Below are positions 15,643-23,646 of a DNA stretch of 34,028 bases, piece by piece. The notes under the pieces were generated by a model, which searched no databases, was not told the DNA's origin, and saw only the letters and a list, made by a program, of their open reading frames with translations. Source of the DNA: an uncultured Duncaniella sp. Its GTDB lineage: Bacteria; Bacteroidota; Bacteroidia; Bacteroidales; Muribaculaceae. A program made the position numbers and the translations under genes. The stretch is from assembly GCA_910578615.1 (NCBI GenBank), contig CAJTRI010000006.1, forward strand, positions 1 to 34,028, given 5' to 3'. Each line of letters opens with the position of its first letter. The first letter of the stretch is position 1.

Positions 15643-16932
15643 ATGAGACCAGTAGACCGAGAGATACTGAAACTCGCCATACCGTCAATCATAACCAACA
15701 TTACCACACCGCTTCTCGCACTGATGGATGTGACCATCGTAGGACATATGGGTGATGCTTCCTATATAGCCGCCATAGCTGTAGGAGGAACCATTTTCAA
15801 TATGCTTTACTGGCTGTTCGGATTCCTTCGCATGGGGACAAGCGGCATGTCGGCCCAGGCATGTGGAGCCTCTGACCGCCGACGTACGGAACTCGTATTG
15901 GCGAGAGGACTACTCGTAGCCATCACCATCTCGGTTGTCATGATTATGCTGTCCGGGCTTCTCAGGCCTATGGCCCTTGACCTGATGGAACTCTCAGGGA
16001 CGGTCAGAGAGATGGCCGGGAGCTATTTCTCCATATTGATATGGGGCGCTCCTGCCGTGCTTACCACCTATACGTTCTCCGGGTGGTTCATAGGACTTAA
16101 AAACACAAAGGCCCCTATGCTGGTATCATTCGTAATCAACCTGTCCAACATTGCTGTCAGCCTTGGCCTTGTGTTTATATTCGGAATGAAGATTGACGGC
16201 GTTGCCATCGGTACACTGTCGGCACAATGGCTCGGGGCAATCGTTTGTCTGATTATGGCAAGACTTAGATACTCCCCTTCCCTCCCACCTTTCTCCGAAA
16301 TATTAAGGATTGAAGAGATCAAACGTTTTTTCTCCATCAATGCTGACATCTTTCTTCGGACTATATGCCTCATTGCCGTAACTGTATGGTTCACCCGTAC
16401 TGGCGCCGGTCAGGGAACCTTGATTCTTGCCGTTAACACACTCCTGATGCAGTTTTTTGTCTTTTTCTCTTACTTCATGGACGGATTTGCATTTGCCGGA
16501 GAATCCCTCAGCGGCAACAGACTGGGCGCGGGTGACAGCGCAGGGCTGCACCACACGGTAAATGCACTTATAAAGTGGGGAACAGCCACAGCGTCAGTCT
16601 TCACAGTCATATACGTTCTGACAGGGACAGAGATATTAGGCCTTCTGAGTGATGACGGAGATGTGATTGCTGCGACCGAAGAGTTTCGCAACTGGGTCAT
16701 AGTTATACCGTTCGCGGGATTTCTGGCCTTCACCTGGGACGGCATTTTCATAGGGCTGACCGCCACACGTGCCATGCTCATGTCTATGATAGTGGCAACG
16801 ATTGTGTTTTTTGTATCATACACTCTGCTATTCCCCTTTATGGGAAACCACGGTCTATGGACAGCCTTCATCCTCTATCTCCTCTCACGCGGTATAATCC
16901 TTTCGCTACTGTATAGGAAAAGGACAGTGTAG
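15643..16932 (+). CDS. MATE-family efflux transporter
   Basis: A 429-residue inner-membrane protein with about 12 hydrophobic segments in two similar halves, starting MRPVDREILKLAIPSIITNITTPLLALMDV, which is typical of DinF/NorM-like MATE exporters. GHMGDASYIAAIAVGGTIFN near residue 35 matches the family. The ATG at 15643 is preferred because the upstream extension overlaps the terminator hairpin. MATE proteins export drugs or metabolites in exchange for sodium or protons. No clear promoter was seen between the terminator and the start, so some readthrough is possible. The substrate cannot be told. Confidence 0.9.
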   Translation: MRPVDREILKLAIPSIITNITTPLLALMDVTIVGHMGDASYIAAIAVGGTIFNMLYWLFGFLRMGTSGMSAQACGASDRRRTELVLARGLLVAITISVVMIMLSGLLRPMALDLMELSGTVREMAGSYFSILIWGAPAVLTTYTFSGWFIGLKNTKAPMLVSFVINLSNIAVSLGLVFIFGMKIDGVAIGTLSAQWLGAIVCLIMARLRYSPSLPPFSEILRIEEIKRFFSINADIFLRTICLIAVTVWFTRTGAGQGTLILAVNTLLMQFFVFFSYFMDGFAFAGESLSGNRLGAGDSAGLHHTVNALIKWGTATASVFTVIYVLTGTEILGLLSDDGDVIAATEEFRNWVIVIPFAGFLAFTWDGIFIGLTATRAMLMSMIVATIVFFVSYTLLFPFMGNHGLWTAFILYLLSRGIILSLLYRKRTV

Positions 16933-17034
16933 TTTTTACATTTTTTCACCAAACTTTGCCTAAACCTTTTTCGTCATGGTGTGTCTTAAAGAATGTATTC
17001 CAGAAACTGAAACACCAAAATTCACACATTTGAA

Positions 17035-19818
17035 ATGAGTTCCCTTGCCCGTGCAACCGCTACCTTTTTCCTGTTAATAATCTTAGCCGCCACCTCGTTT
17101 GCGGCCAACATCTCCGGCATAGTTAAAGACCGCGACACATCCGATCCGCTTATGGAGGCATCCGTCCGTCTGCTCGCAGCAAAAGACTCTGCCTTTGTAA
17201 AAGGTGTCACAACTGATCTTGACGGAAAATTCCGAATCACCAATGTCAAAAAAGGAAACTATATAATCGATATTTCATATATAGGATATTCTACCTACGG
17301 ACAAAATATTACCGTAGGGAACTCCAACCTTCGTCTTGGCGAGATACAGATGAAGGAATCCTCACAGCTGCTCGGCGAAGTCACGGTCGTGGCAACGAAA
17401 ACACCCATAAAGGTTATGGAAGACACTGTCGAGTACAATGCCGACTCCTATCGTACACAGCCTAACGCCGTTGTGGAAGACCTCCTCAAACGACTCCCGG
17501 GTGTGGAGGTTGACAGCGAGGGCAAAATAACGGCCAACGGCAAATCCATATCAAAGATACTCATTGACGGCAAAGAGTTTTTCAGTGATGACCCCCAGGT
17601 AGCATCCAAGAACCTACCCGCCCACATGATTGACAAGTTGCAGGTGGTAGACCGCAAAAGCGACGAGGCTCGTCTCACAGGCGTTGATGACGGAGAGGAC
17701 GAGACTGTCATCAACCTCACCGTAAAGAAAGGTATGAACCAAGGATGGTTCGGCTCGGCCGAGGCCGGCTACGGAACCGATGACCGCTACGGAGCCATGT
17801 TCAATGTCAACCGTTTCTGGGAAGGGAACCAGATAACCCTTCTCGGCAACGTGAACAATACCAACAACATGGGCTTCACCGACAACAACGGGAACAAGTT
17901 CCGTAGGTTCGGAGGAGGCCAAGGCATAACCACATCGAGATCAATCGGTCTCAACTTCAATATCGGCAACGGCGAGATATTCCGAGTGGGAGGAGACGTG
18001 ATGTATTCCAATACCGTCCGCGACACCCGTAACCGTCAAGACCGCCAATGGCTGTTCACAGACTCTGTGAGCTATGAGAACACACGCAAGATAGCACGTG
18101 ACCGTGGCAACAACCTTCGCGGAGATTTCAGGATATTATGGCAGCCTGACTCGTTCAACACCCTCGAATTCCGTCCTACTTTCGCCATAAACCACAATAA
18201 ATCATACTCATCTGAGACAAAATCCAACCTTTCGGAGGAACTAAGGCCTGTTACAGACCAAGAGAATCTCAACGATAGCCGTGGCACAGCTTATGATATC
18301 ACCGGGCGTCTGATTTACTCCCATCGTTTCAAGAGCCGTAAAGGACGTTCGTTCTCTATAATGACAGACTTCGGATTCTCAGATACAAAAGAAACTGAGA
18401 ATGCCTTCTCTGACATAATCAAACATCTTGATGACACAGACGAAGTTCTCGACCAGTTTATTGACAACCATACATGGGCAAACCGTGTCGGAACGCGCCT
18501 CACATGGACTGAGCCTATCGGAAATCCAGAGAACGGCCATTCAATGGAGGTAGGCTACCGTATGCGTTACCAATGGAACAACGCCGACAGGCTCACATAT
18601 GACAAGCCCGAAGGATATGATTCCGACATACTCCCTCCTCCCGACACAGATCCCAACCCGGATTACTCCAACTCATTCCGTAACAAATATTTCAATCAGA
18701 ACTTAACGATAGGATACCGAAAGACGTCAAAGCAGTTCAACTTCAATACCGGTCTCTCGTTCGTCCCACAGATGTCAAAATCCATCGACTATATCAACTC
18801 TGATAGAAATATTCCCACACGATGGGTATGGAACTACGCCCCTTATATGCGTATGCGTTATAAGTTCTCAAAAAACAGGTCTTTTCAGGCCAATTACCGA
18901 GGACGCTCGTCACAACCGTCAATATCCCAGTTACAGCCGGTTGATGACATATCGGATCCTTTGAACATAAAGCGAGGCAATCCCAACCTCGATCCGTCAT
19001 TCAGCCACAATGTAAATTTACGTTTCCAGGACTTCAACATGGAAGCCCAGCGTTCCATCATGTTTATGGCCGACTTCTCATTCACACAGAACGCCATAGT
19101 ATCCAAGACAACCTTCGACAAAACCACATCGGCACGACTCACCACCTACGAGAACGTGAACGGTGTATGGACCGGGCGTCTCATGAACATGTTCTCCATG
19201 CCCCTTGGAAACAAGAAATGGATTATTTCTAACCACATTTTCGGCAATGCCCAGCGCAATGTCGGATTCAACAACGGTGAACGCAATGTATCAATGTCAT
19301 TCAACGTATTCGAAAGTCCGGGCATATCGTTCCGACCAGACAATTTCGAGTTCGAACTGCGGCCGCAATACAATATACAGCTAACTCACAACTCGCTGCA
19401 AAGCAATGGCAATATGACTGTCCACCGCTATGGAGGACGTATGGATGTCACCTACTATACACCGTGGGGATTGAATATCCAGACTGATGTCAACTACTCA
19501 GCCACCTCAGGTTATGCGGCAGGTTATGACACAAAAACTGTTATGTGGAATGCATCCATATCGCAACAGTTCCTCCGCAGCAAGGCTCTCACCCTCTCTG
19601 TCAGGGCTTATGACCTTCTGAACCAGCGTAACAATATCCGCCGCAACGTCACGGCCAACTATATTGACGACATCGACTATATGTCGCTTTCACGCTACTT
19701 TATGGTCTCTGTCAGCTATCGTTTCAACACCTTCGGCAAAGGCAAAGGCCCGCAAGAAGCAGGAGATTTCATGAGACGAGGCGACGGTTTCCGAGGCGGA
19801 CGTCCACCAAGAAGATAG
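17035..19818 (+). CDS. Outer-membrane beta-barrel protein with carboxypeptidase-regulatory-like domain (TonB-receptor-like)
   Basis: A 927-residue protein with a signal peptide (about 1-23, ending ATSFA). Residues about 24-105 form a carboxypeptidase-D regulatory-like beta-sandwich (ISGIVKDRDTSDPLMEASVRL, then GKFRITNVKKGNYIIDISYIGY). Residues about 110-230 resemble a TonB plug (LKRLPGVEVDSEGKITANGK), and about 230-895 form a beta-barrel of the outer-membrane barrel family. No SusD-like gene follows, so it is not a classical SusC/D pair. The C-terminus extends past the last barrel strand (VSVSYRFNTFG) by about 28 Gly- and Arg-rich residues, which is unusual. It appears monocistronic. The ligand is unknown. 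Confidence 0.88.
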   Translation: MSSLARATATFFLLIILAATSFAANISGIVKDRDTSDPLMEASVRLLAAKDSAFVKGVTTDLDGKFRITNVKKGNYIIDISYIGYSTYGQNITVGNSNLRLGEIQMKESSQLLGEVTVVATKTPIKVMEDTVEYNADSYRTQPNAVVEDLLKRLPGVEVDSEGKITANGKSISKILIDGKEFFSDDPQVASKNLPAHMIDKLQVVDRKSDEARLTGVDDGEDETVINLTVKKGMNQGWFGSAEAGYGTDDRYGAMFNVNRFWEGNQITLLGNVNNTNNMGFTDNNGNKFRRFGGGQGITTSRSIGLNFNIGNGEIFRVGGDVMYSNTVRDTRNRQDRQWLFTDSVSYENTRKIARDRGNNLRGDFRILWQPDSFNTLEFRPTFAINHNKSYSSETKSNLSEELRPVTDQENLNDSRGTAYDITGRLIYSHRFKSRKGRSFSIMTDFGFSDTKETENAFSDIIKHLDDTDEVLDQFIDNHTWANRVGTRLTWTEPIGNPENGHSMEVGYRMRYQWNNADRLTYDKPEGYDSDILPPPDTDPNPDYSNSFRNKYFNQNLTIGYRKTSKQFNFNTGLSFVPQMSKSIDYINSDRNIPTRWVWNYAPYMRMRYKFSKNRSFQANYRGRSSQPSISQLQPVDDISDPLNIKRGNPNLDPSFSHNVNLRFQDFNMEAQRSIMFMADFSFTQNAIVSKTTFDKTTSARLTTYENVNGVWTGRLMNMFSMPLGNKKWIISNHIFGNAQRNVGFNNGERNVSMSFNVFESPGISFRPDNFEFELRPQYNIQLTHNSLQSNGNMTVHRYGGRMDVTYYTPWGLNIQTDVNYSATSGYAAGYDTKTVMWNASISQQFLRSKALTLSVRAYDLLNQRNNIRRNVTANYIDDIDYMSLSRYFMVSVSYRFNTFGKGKGPQEAGDFMRRGDGFRGGRPPRR

Positions 19819-19851
19819 TAGAACAAATGATAGGTTGATAGATACGGTGTC

Positions 19852-19881
19852 GGCGATGTGTATCGCTGGCATCGTTTTTTT
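19852..19881 (+). terminator. Probable terminator after the barrel protein gene
   Basis: GCGATG and CATCGT arms around an 11-base loop, followed by a run of seven T. The stem is short, with a wobble pair at its base. It lies about 35 bases after the stop. The rest of the 223-base gap to 20041 holds only a putative -7 element and the first direct repeat. Confidence 0.5.
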
Positions 19882-19964
19882 ATACAGATGACCATACATC
19901 ACAAGCTTTCTTTATTATAGCAAGAAATATTTGCAAAAGTCATCGGCAAGACCGAAAATTTCCA

Positions 19965-19972
19965 TAATTTTG
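19965..19972 (+). promoter_or_regulatory. Putative -7 element of the CotH gene
   Basis: TAATTTTG matches TAnnTTTG, 70 bases before the CotH start. The nearest TTTG (19930-19933) is about 31 bases away, too far for a normal -33 box, so the call is weak. Confidence 0.35.
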
Positions 19973-19979
19973 TCCTTGG

Positions 19980-20001
19980 TAATTTGCAGAATTCTTATAT
20001 C
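19980..20001 (+). repeat. Direct repeat, copy 1 (5' of CotH)
   Basis: The 22 bases starting TAATTTGCAGAATTC recur exactly at 21592-21613, and weaker similarity continues for about 25 more bases in both copies (CACG..TA..TTA..TTCACT). The two copies bracket the CotH gene in the same orientation. Confidence 0.85.
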
Positions 20002-20041
20002 TAACCCACGTTAAATTAATTTCACTGTTAAAACAGCAGTT

Positions 20042-21457
20042 ATGATAAATACTATGAAGGTAATCGGCTATTTTGTAGCTGTATTGACGCTCTTTTCCTG
20101 TACGGATGAAATAGAAGCGACAAAACCACCCGTTTCATCGACAATATCTGTATCAGGCACATTGCCCGTGTTATATATAGATACTGAAAACCATAAGCCT
20201 ATTGTGTCTAAGGAGGTATATCTAAATGCCTCTTACCGACTTGATCCGATGGGAACTGACGGTGTAGAGCCTCTTGGCTCCGAGAGAGAACCATTGCCGA
20301 TGCAAATAAGGGGTAGAGGTCATTCTTCGTGGAAAAGCCCTAAGAAGCCATATAAAATCAAACTCGAAAAAAAGACCGCAATAATGGGTATGCCTAAAAG
20401 CAAACATTGGGCATTGCTGAAACCCACTGAAAATACAGTTGCCGGATTACAGTTGGGCAAACTTATGGATATGAGGTGGACACCGAGTTTTCGACCCGTC
20501 GAGGTTGTATTGAACGATGACTATATAGGGCTGTATTTTTTGACCGAAACCATACGCATTGACGAAAACCGGGTAAATATCTATGAACAACAGGACAAGG
20601 AAACAAATCCCGATTTGATAAGGGGAGGCTGGCTTGTCGAGGTAGACAACTACCATGACGAATGTCAGATCACTATTCCGGAAAACAATAGATGGAACCT
20701 TACACTACGCTATCATTCGCCGGAAGATTTGTCAAATGCCCAATTGCAGTGGCTTACTGACGAGTTTAAGGCAATAAACACTGCAATCTATTCTTCTGAT
20801 AAGACCTCGACGGCATGGGAGGAATATATCGATGTGGAAAGCATGGCCCGGTTCTTCATACTACAAGAGGTTATGGACAATCCCGACGGTTTTCACGGCA
20901 GTTTCTATCTTCATAAGGATTTAACCGACAATGCAAAGTGGATAGCGGGGCCAATCTGGGATCTGGCATGCTACAATCGTGAAAAGACAGACTATACCTT
21001 CCGAATGAAAGTACACTATGCCATAACACCACATTGGATAGGTGAAATCATACAGTATGACAGCTTCTGCAAGGCGGTCGAATCGGTATGGAAAGAGGTA
21101 TACCCCGAACGATTATCAGAAATCTACGACTATATTGAGAAAACAGTGTTGCCGCTTGACAAGGCATGGAAAAATGATTGCGAAAGATGGAATGAGGATC
21201 CGTCACAGACTGCCGGTCTTAGGGCAGACCGAATAAAAACCGCTCTGCGCCGCAACATGGAATGGTTTGACTGCCATCTGCCTGTCAGCGCGTTTTCTTC
21301 ATTGCAGATACCGTCAGAAAGCTTTTCGCAAGCACCCGCAATAGTGTATAATCTTAAAGGTATTTGCATAGGAAAATACAAAAACATGGAGGAAGCAGTT
21401 TCAAATCTCAAGAATGGAATCTATATCATCAACCGAAGAAAAATTAAAATAGAATAA
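20042..21457 (+). CDS. CotH-kinase-family lipoprotein with C-terminal sorting-like tail
   Basis: A 471-residue lipoprotein. Hydrophobic leader 6-19 ends in LFSC, so Cys20 is the lipidation site; if translation starts at Met5 (20054) the site is Cys16. CotH motifs are the N-terminal IRGRGHSSWKSPKKPYKIKLEKK (about 90-110), the central WALLKPTENTVAGLQLGKLMD and VEVVLNDDYIGLYFLTE, and the metal/active-site part GPIWDLACYNRE near residue 310. CotH kinases are atypical; spore-coat homologues phosphorylate proteins, and many Bacteroidetes copies are untested. The last 35 residues (YNLKGICIG, then GIYIINRRKIKIE) look like the C-terminal tail of Bacteroidetes secreted proteins. The gene reads as more AT-rich than its neighbours and is flanked by direct repeats, suggesting later arrival. 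Confidence 0.88.
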   Translation: MINTMKVIGYFVAVLTLFSCTDEIEATKPPVSSTISVSGTLPVLYIDTENHKPIVSKEVYLNASYRLDPMGTDGVEPLGSEREPLPMQIRGRGHSSWKSPKKPYKIKLEKKTAIMGMPKSKHWALLKPTENTVAGLQLGKLMDMRWTPSFRPVEVVLNDDYIGLYFLTETIRIDENRVNIYEQQDKETNPDLIRGGWLVEVDNYHDECQITIPENNRWNLTLRYHSPEDLSNAQLQWLTDEFKAINTAIYSSDKTSTAWEEYIDVESMARFFILQEVMDNPDGFHGSFYLHKDLTDNAKWIAGPIWDLACYNREKTDYTFRMKVHYAITPHWIGEIIQYDSFCKAVESVWKEVYPERLSEIYDYIEKTVLPLDKAWKNDCERWNEDPSQTAGLRADRIKTALRRNMEWFDCHLPVSAFSSLQIPSESFSQAPAIVYNLKGICIGKYKNMEEAVSNLKNGIYIINRRKIKIE

Positions 21458-21533
21458 TATGGAACGCTTTGTAAGGTTACCATTTATGGCAATCCTACTA
21501 ATCAACGTAACTTCGATATAAGAATATAGTCAT

Positions 21534-21589
21534 TCAAAAACAAACCAATCAACCACTTAGCATAAAGCTATCGGGCTGATTGGTTTGTT
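21534..21589. terminator. Bidirectional terminator between CotH and the CBM6-like gene
   Basis: Perfect 13-base arms AACAAACCAATCA (21539-21551) and TGATTGGTTTGTT (21577-21589) around a 25-base loop. On the minus strand the stem is followed by TTTTT, making it a good terminator for the CBM6-like gene. On the plus strand the following T content is lower. A 20-codon open frame at 21459-21521 precedes it and is probably not a gene. Confidence 0.8.
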
Positions 21590-21591
21590 GT

Positions 21592-21613
21592 TAATTTGCA
21601 GAATTCTTATATC
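21592..21613 (+). repeat. Direct repeat, copy 2 (3' of CotH)
   Basis: An exact 22-base copy of 19980-20001, just after the terminator and running toward the 3' end of the minus-strand CBM6-like gene (stop at 21628). The partly matching continuation overlaps the last codons of that gene. Confidence 0.85.
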
Positions 21614-21627
21614 AAGCTCACGCTATC

Positions 21628-23490
21628 TTACTTCACTATAACTTTTGCTGCGGATGTACCGGCAGCATTGACTGTCTTAACCACATAGAAACCGGGGACA
21701 ACCGAGAAACCGTGGGTTCCGGCTGAAACGGTAGTATTGACAACGGCAACTCCATTGAGACCATACACGGACACTTTGGTATCATTTCCGGCATTGACAA
21801 CAATATCACCGGCCTCTGCATAAACATCCACACCGTTTTCAGTTGTTACGCAGTCTATGCCAGACTGGCCCTGACCCGGTTCGAGATAGATATCGTAAAC
21901 ATTGGCACCGATACTGCTCTCGGGAGTATTGTAGACAACAAAGAGTTCGTGGGTTCCACTGAGTTCACGAAGAATATCTCCGCGAACATGACGGCGTGTG
22001 CCCCATCCGCCAGTTCCTTGAAGGCGCACTATTGCAATAGGTTCATGACCTTGAAGAATCATATCGAGATTTGACTTCCAATCATCCTCTGAATAAGCAA
22101 AATCCGGGTCAAGGTCTACGTAGAACGCAAAGTTAGACTCTTCGATCGTACCGATATATGAAGGTTCGGACGAGTGGTTGATGACGATAGTCTCATAGAT
22201 ATTGTTGCCAAAATCGATGCCTTCTCCGTCAGGCATATAGAACGACAGAACCGTGCCATTGCCGGTGTAGCCGACATTTCCGGCGTTGTCCCATCTGCCA
22301 CCAGTCTTGATTTCGCAGTTCCACGGGCCGCCGACACCTTCGACTGTGCCTTCAAACGAATAGTGGAAAGCGTCATCATACGGAAGGTCGTCTGCAAGCG
22401 TCACGCCACATGCAGTAGCCGGAGTCCAAGGAGTGCCTTCGTAGAAGCTAAGGTCACGCACGTTTGTGCCTCCACCGACCCATTTTACGAACACCTTGTG
22501 TTTGCCGCTGATGCCGTCTATATTGACCGCAAACGGATATATCTTTTCAGGACACTCGCGTCCAGACCACAGTTCGGCTATCTTATTGGCCTCGGCAACC
22601 TCGTCGATATAGAATTCAAGATAATCGGTGAGCTTGTTGCTGCCATGGTTGAGTTCAACCACAAGCTGTCCGAAACGGTTGTTCCCGAAATCCACAGTTC
22701 CATAATCAACGATAAAGCCGTCATTAGTCCAGCCCCAGCCTTTGTTGCCTGTCACGATGCCCTCGTCATTTTTCTGCTCATCAATACGGACATCCTTGAA
22801 ATCCGTACCTTCCCCGACAGGCACCGCAGGGGTAGAGTCATAGACCGAGATTTCCACACGCTTGTCGGCATAACGTGAGTCCTCACTTGGCCAGCGAAGG
22901 CGGATACCGCCGTCACCACCCCATTCGCTATCTTCTTCACTGATGAAGTCCTCTTCGGCCAGCTCTTTTTCATAGAAATTAACCGCAAAGATATTGCCGT
23001 TTCCACCGAAGAATGTCAGATATACCTTCTGTTTGCCGGTGGGTTTGGTGTATTGAAGAGCTCCGGCATCACCCATAATCACACCCTCGCTGATGCCTCC
23101 GTTGACATTGAAGCCCATATTGGCACCAAAACGGCGATAGGCATAATAGCTTTTATATTCGTTAAGCGGTATCTCCGTGAAAGGGACAGAACTTTCAAAG
23201 TCCGAACCGGCATGGAGGATGGCCCAGCCGTCCGTACCCCAGCCGTTGGCCAGATCGATACCCGCCGCCTTATATTTCTCACCGTCGGCACCGAAGTCTA
23301 TTTCTCCAAGGCAGACCTTTGTATCACTACCTGTGTTGGAGATCATGTGATGAAGGATGTCGAACTTACCTCCTTCGATAATTTCGACACCACTCTGACT
23401 GGTGGTCTCAATGCGGAGATCCTGAGCGTAAACGCTACCGGCATGAGAAAAAGCCGCGAGACCAATCAAAAAAGTATAAATCTTTTTCAT
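21628..23490 (-). CDS. Secreted protein with three CBM6-like modules and a C-terminal sorting-like tail
   Basis: A 620-residue secreted protein with a signal peptide at about 1-22 (ending GSVYAQ). Three related beta-sandwich modules follow at about 25-180, 195-350 and 370-545. Each has the CBM6-like pattern of a DFG or DYG strand, a 'vvelNHGsn' strand, an 'iefYiDe' strand and a terminal 'GkHkvfv.w.gg' strand. The third has the clearest form (RLQGTGGWGTR followed by SGTHELFVVYN). No catalytic domain is present. Residues about 550-620 form the tail (VSVYGLNGVAVVNTTVSAGTHGF, then GFYVVKTVNAAGTSAAKVIVK) typical of exported or cell-surface Bacteroidetes proteins. It is the last gene of the carbohydrate operon, with a 156-base gap and possibly its own promoter. 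Likely role is glycan binding outside the cell. Confidence 0.78.
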   Translation of the reverse strand: MKKIYTFLIGLAAFSHAGSVYAQDLRIETTSQSGVEIIEGGKFDILHHMISNTGSDTKVCLGEIDFGADGEKYKAAGIDLANGWGTDGWAILHAGSDFESSVPFTEIPLNEYKSYYAYRRFGANMGFNVNGGISEGVIMGDAGALQYTKPTGKQKVYLTFFGGNGNIFAVNFYEKELAEEDFISEEDSEWGGDGGIRLRWPSEDSRYADKRVEISVYDSTPAVPVGEGTDFKDVRIDEQKNDEGIVTGNKGWGWTNDGFIVDYGTVDFGNNRFGQLVVELNHGSNKLTDYLEFYIDEVAEANKIAELWSGRECPEKIYPFAVNIDGISGKHKVFVKWVGGGTNVRDLSFYEGTPWTPATACGVTLADDLPYDDAFHYSFEGTVEGVGGPWNCEIKTGGRWDNAGNVGYTGNGTVLSFYMPDGEGIDFGNNIYETIVINHSSEPSYIGTIEESNFAFYVDLDPDFAYSEDDWKSNLDMILQGHEPIAIVRLQGTGGWGTRRHVRGDILRELSGTHELFVVYNTPESSIGANVYDIYLEPGQGQSGIDCVTTENGVDVYAEAGDIVVNAGNDTKVSVYGLNGVAVVNTTVSAGTHGFSVVPGFYVVKTVNAAGTSAAKVIVK

Positions 23491-23560
23491 GATAATGGTT
23501 TGGGTTGTTTATGTATTTGGTTAACTATAAGTGCTTGTCACAGCGAGAGTTGTACTGACG

Positions 23561-23568
23561 CAAATTTA
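23561..23568 (-). promoter_or_regulatory. Putative -7 element of the CBM6-like gene
   Basis: Minus-strand TAAATTTG fits TAnnTTTG and is about 70 bases before the start at 23490, in the longest gap of the minus-strand operon. No clear -33 TTTG is seen, so the strength is uncertain. Confidence 0.4.
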
Positions 23569-23646
23569 TACAACTTTCATGCCTCGAACATAACACTGTG
23601 CATCCAATAAATAACTCAACCGTCTCACCAAGTATTAAATAATGAT

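Noticed and set aside
21459..21521. A 20-codon open frame after CotH with a hydrophobic start.
   Set aside because: Too short, with no clear start signal and a terminator right after; possibly the relic of another gene.
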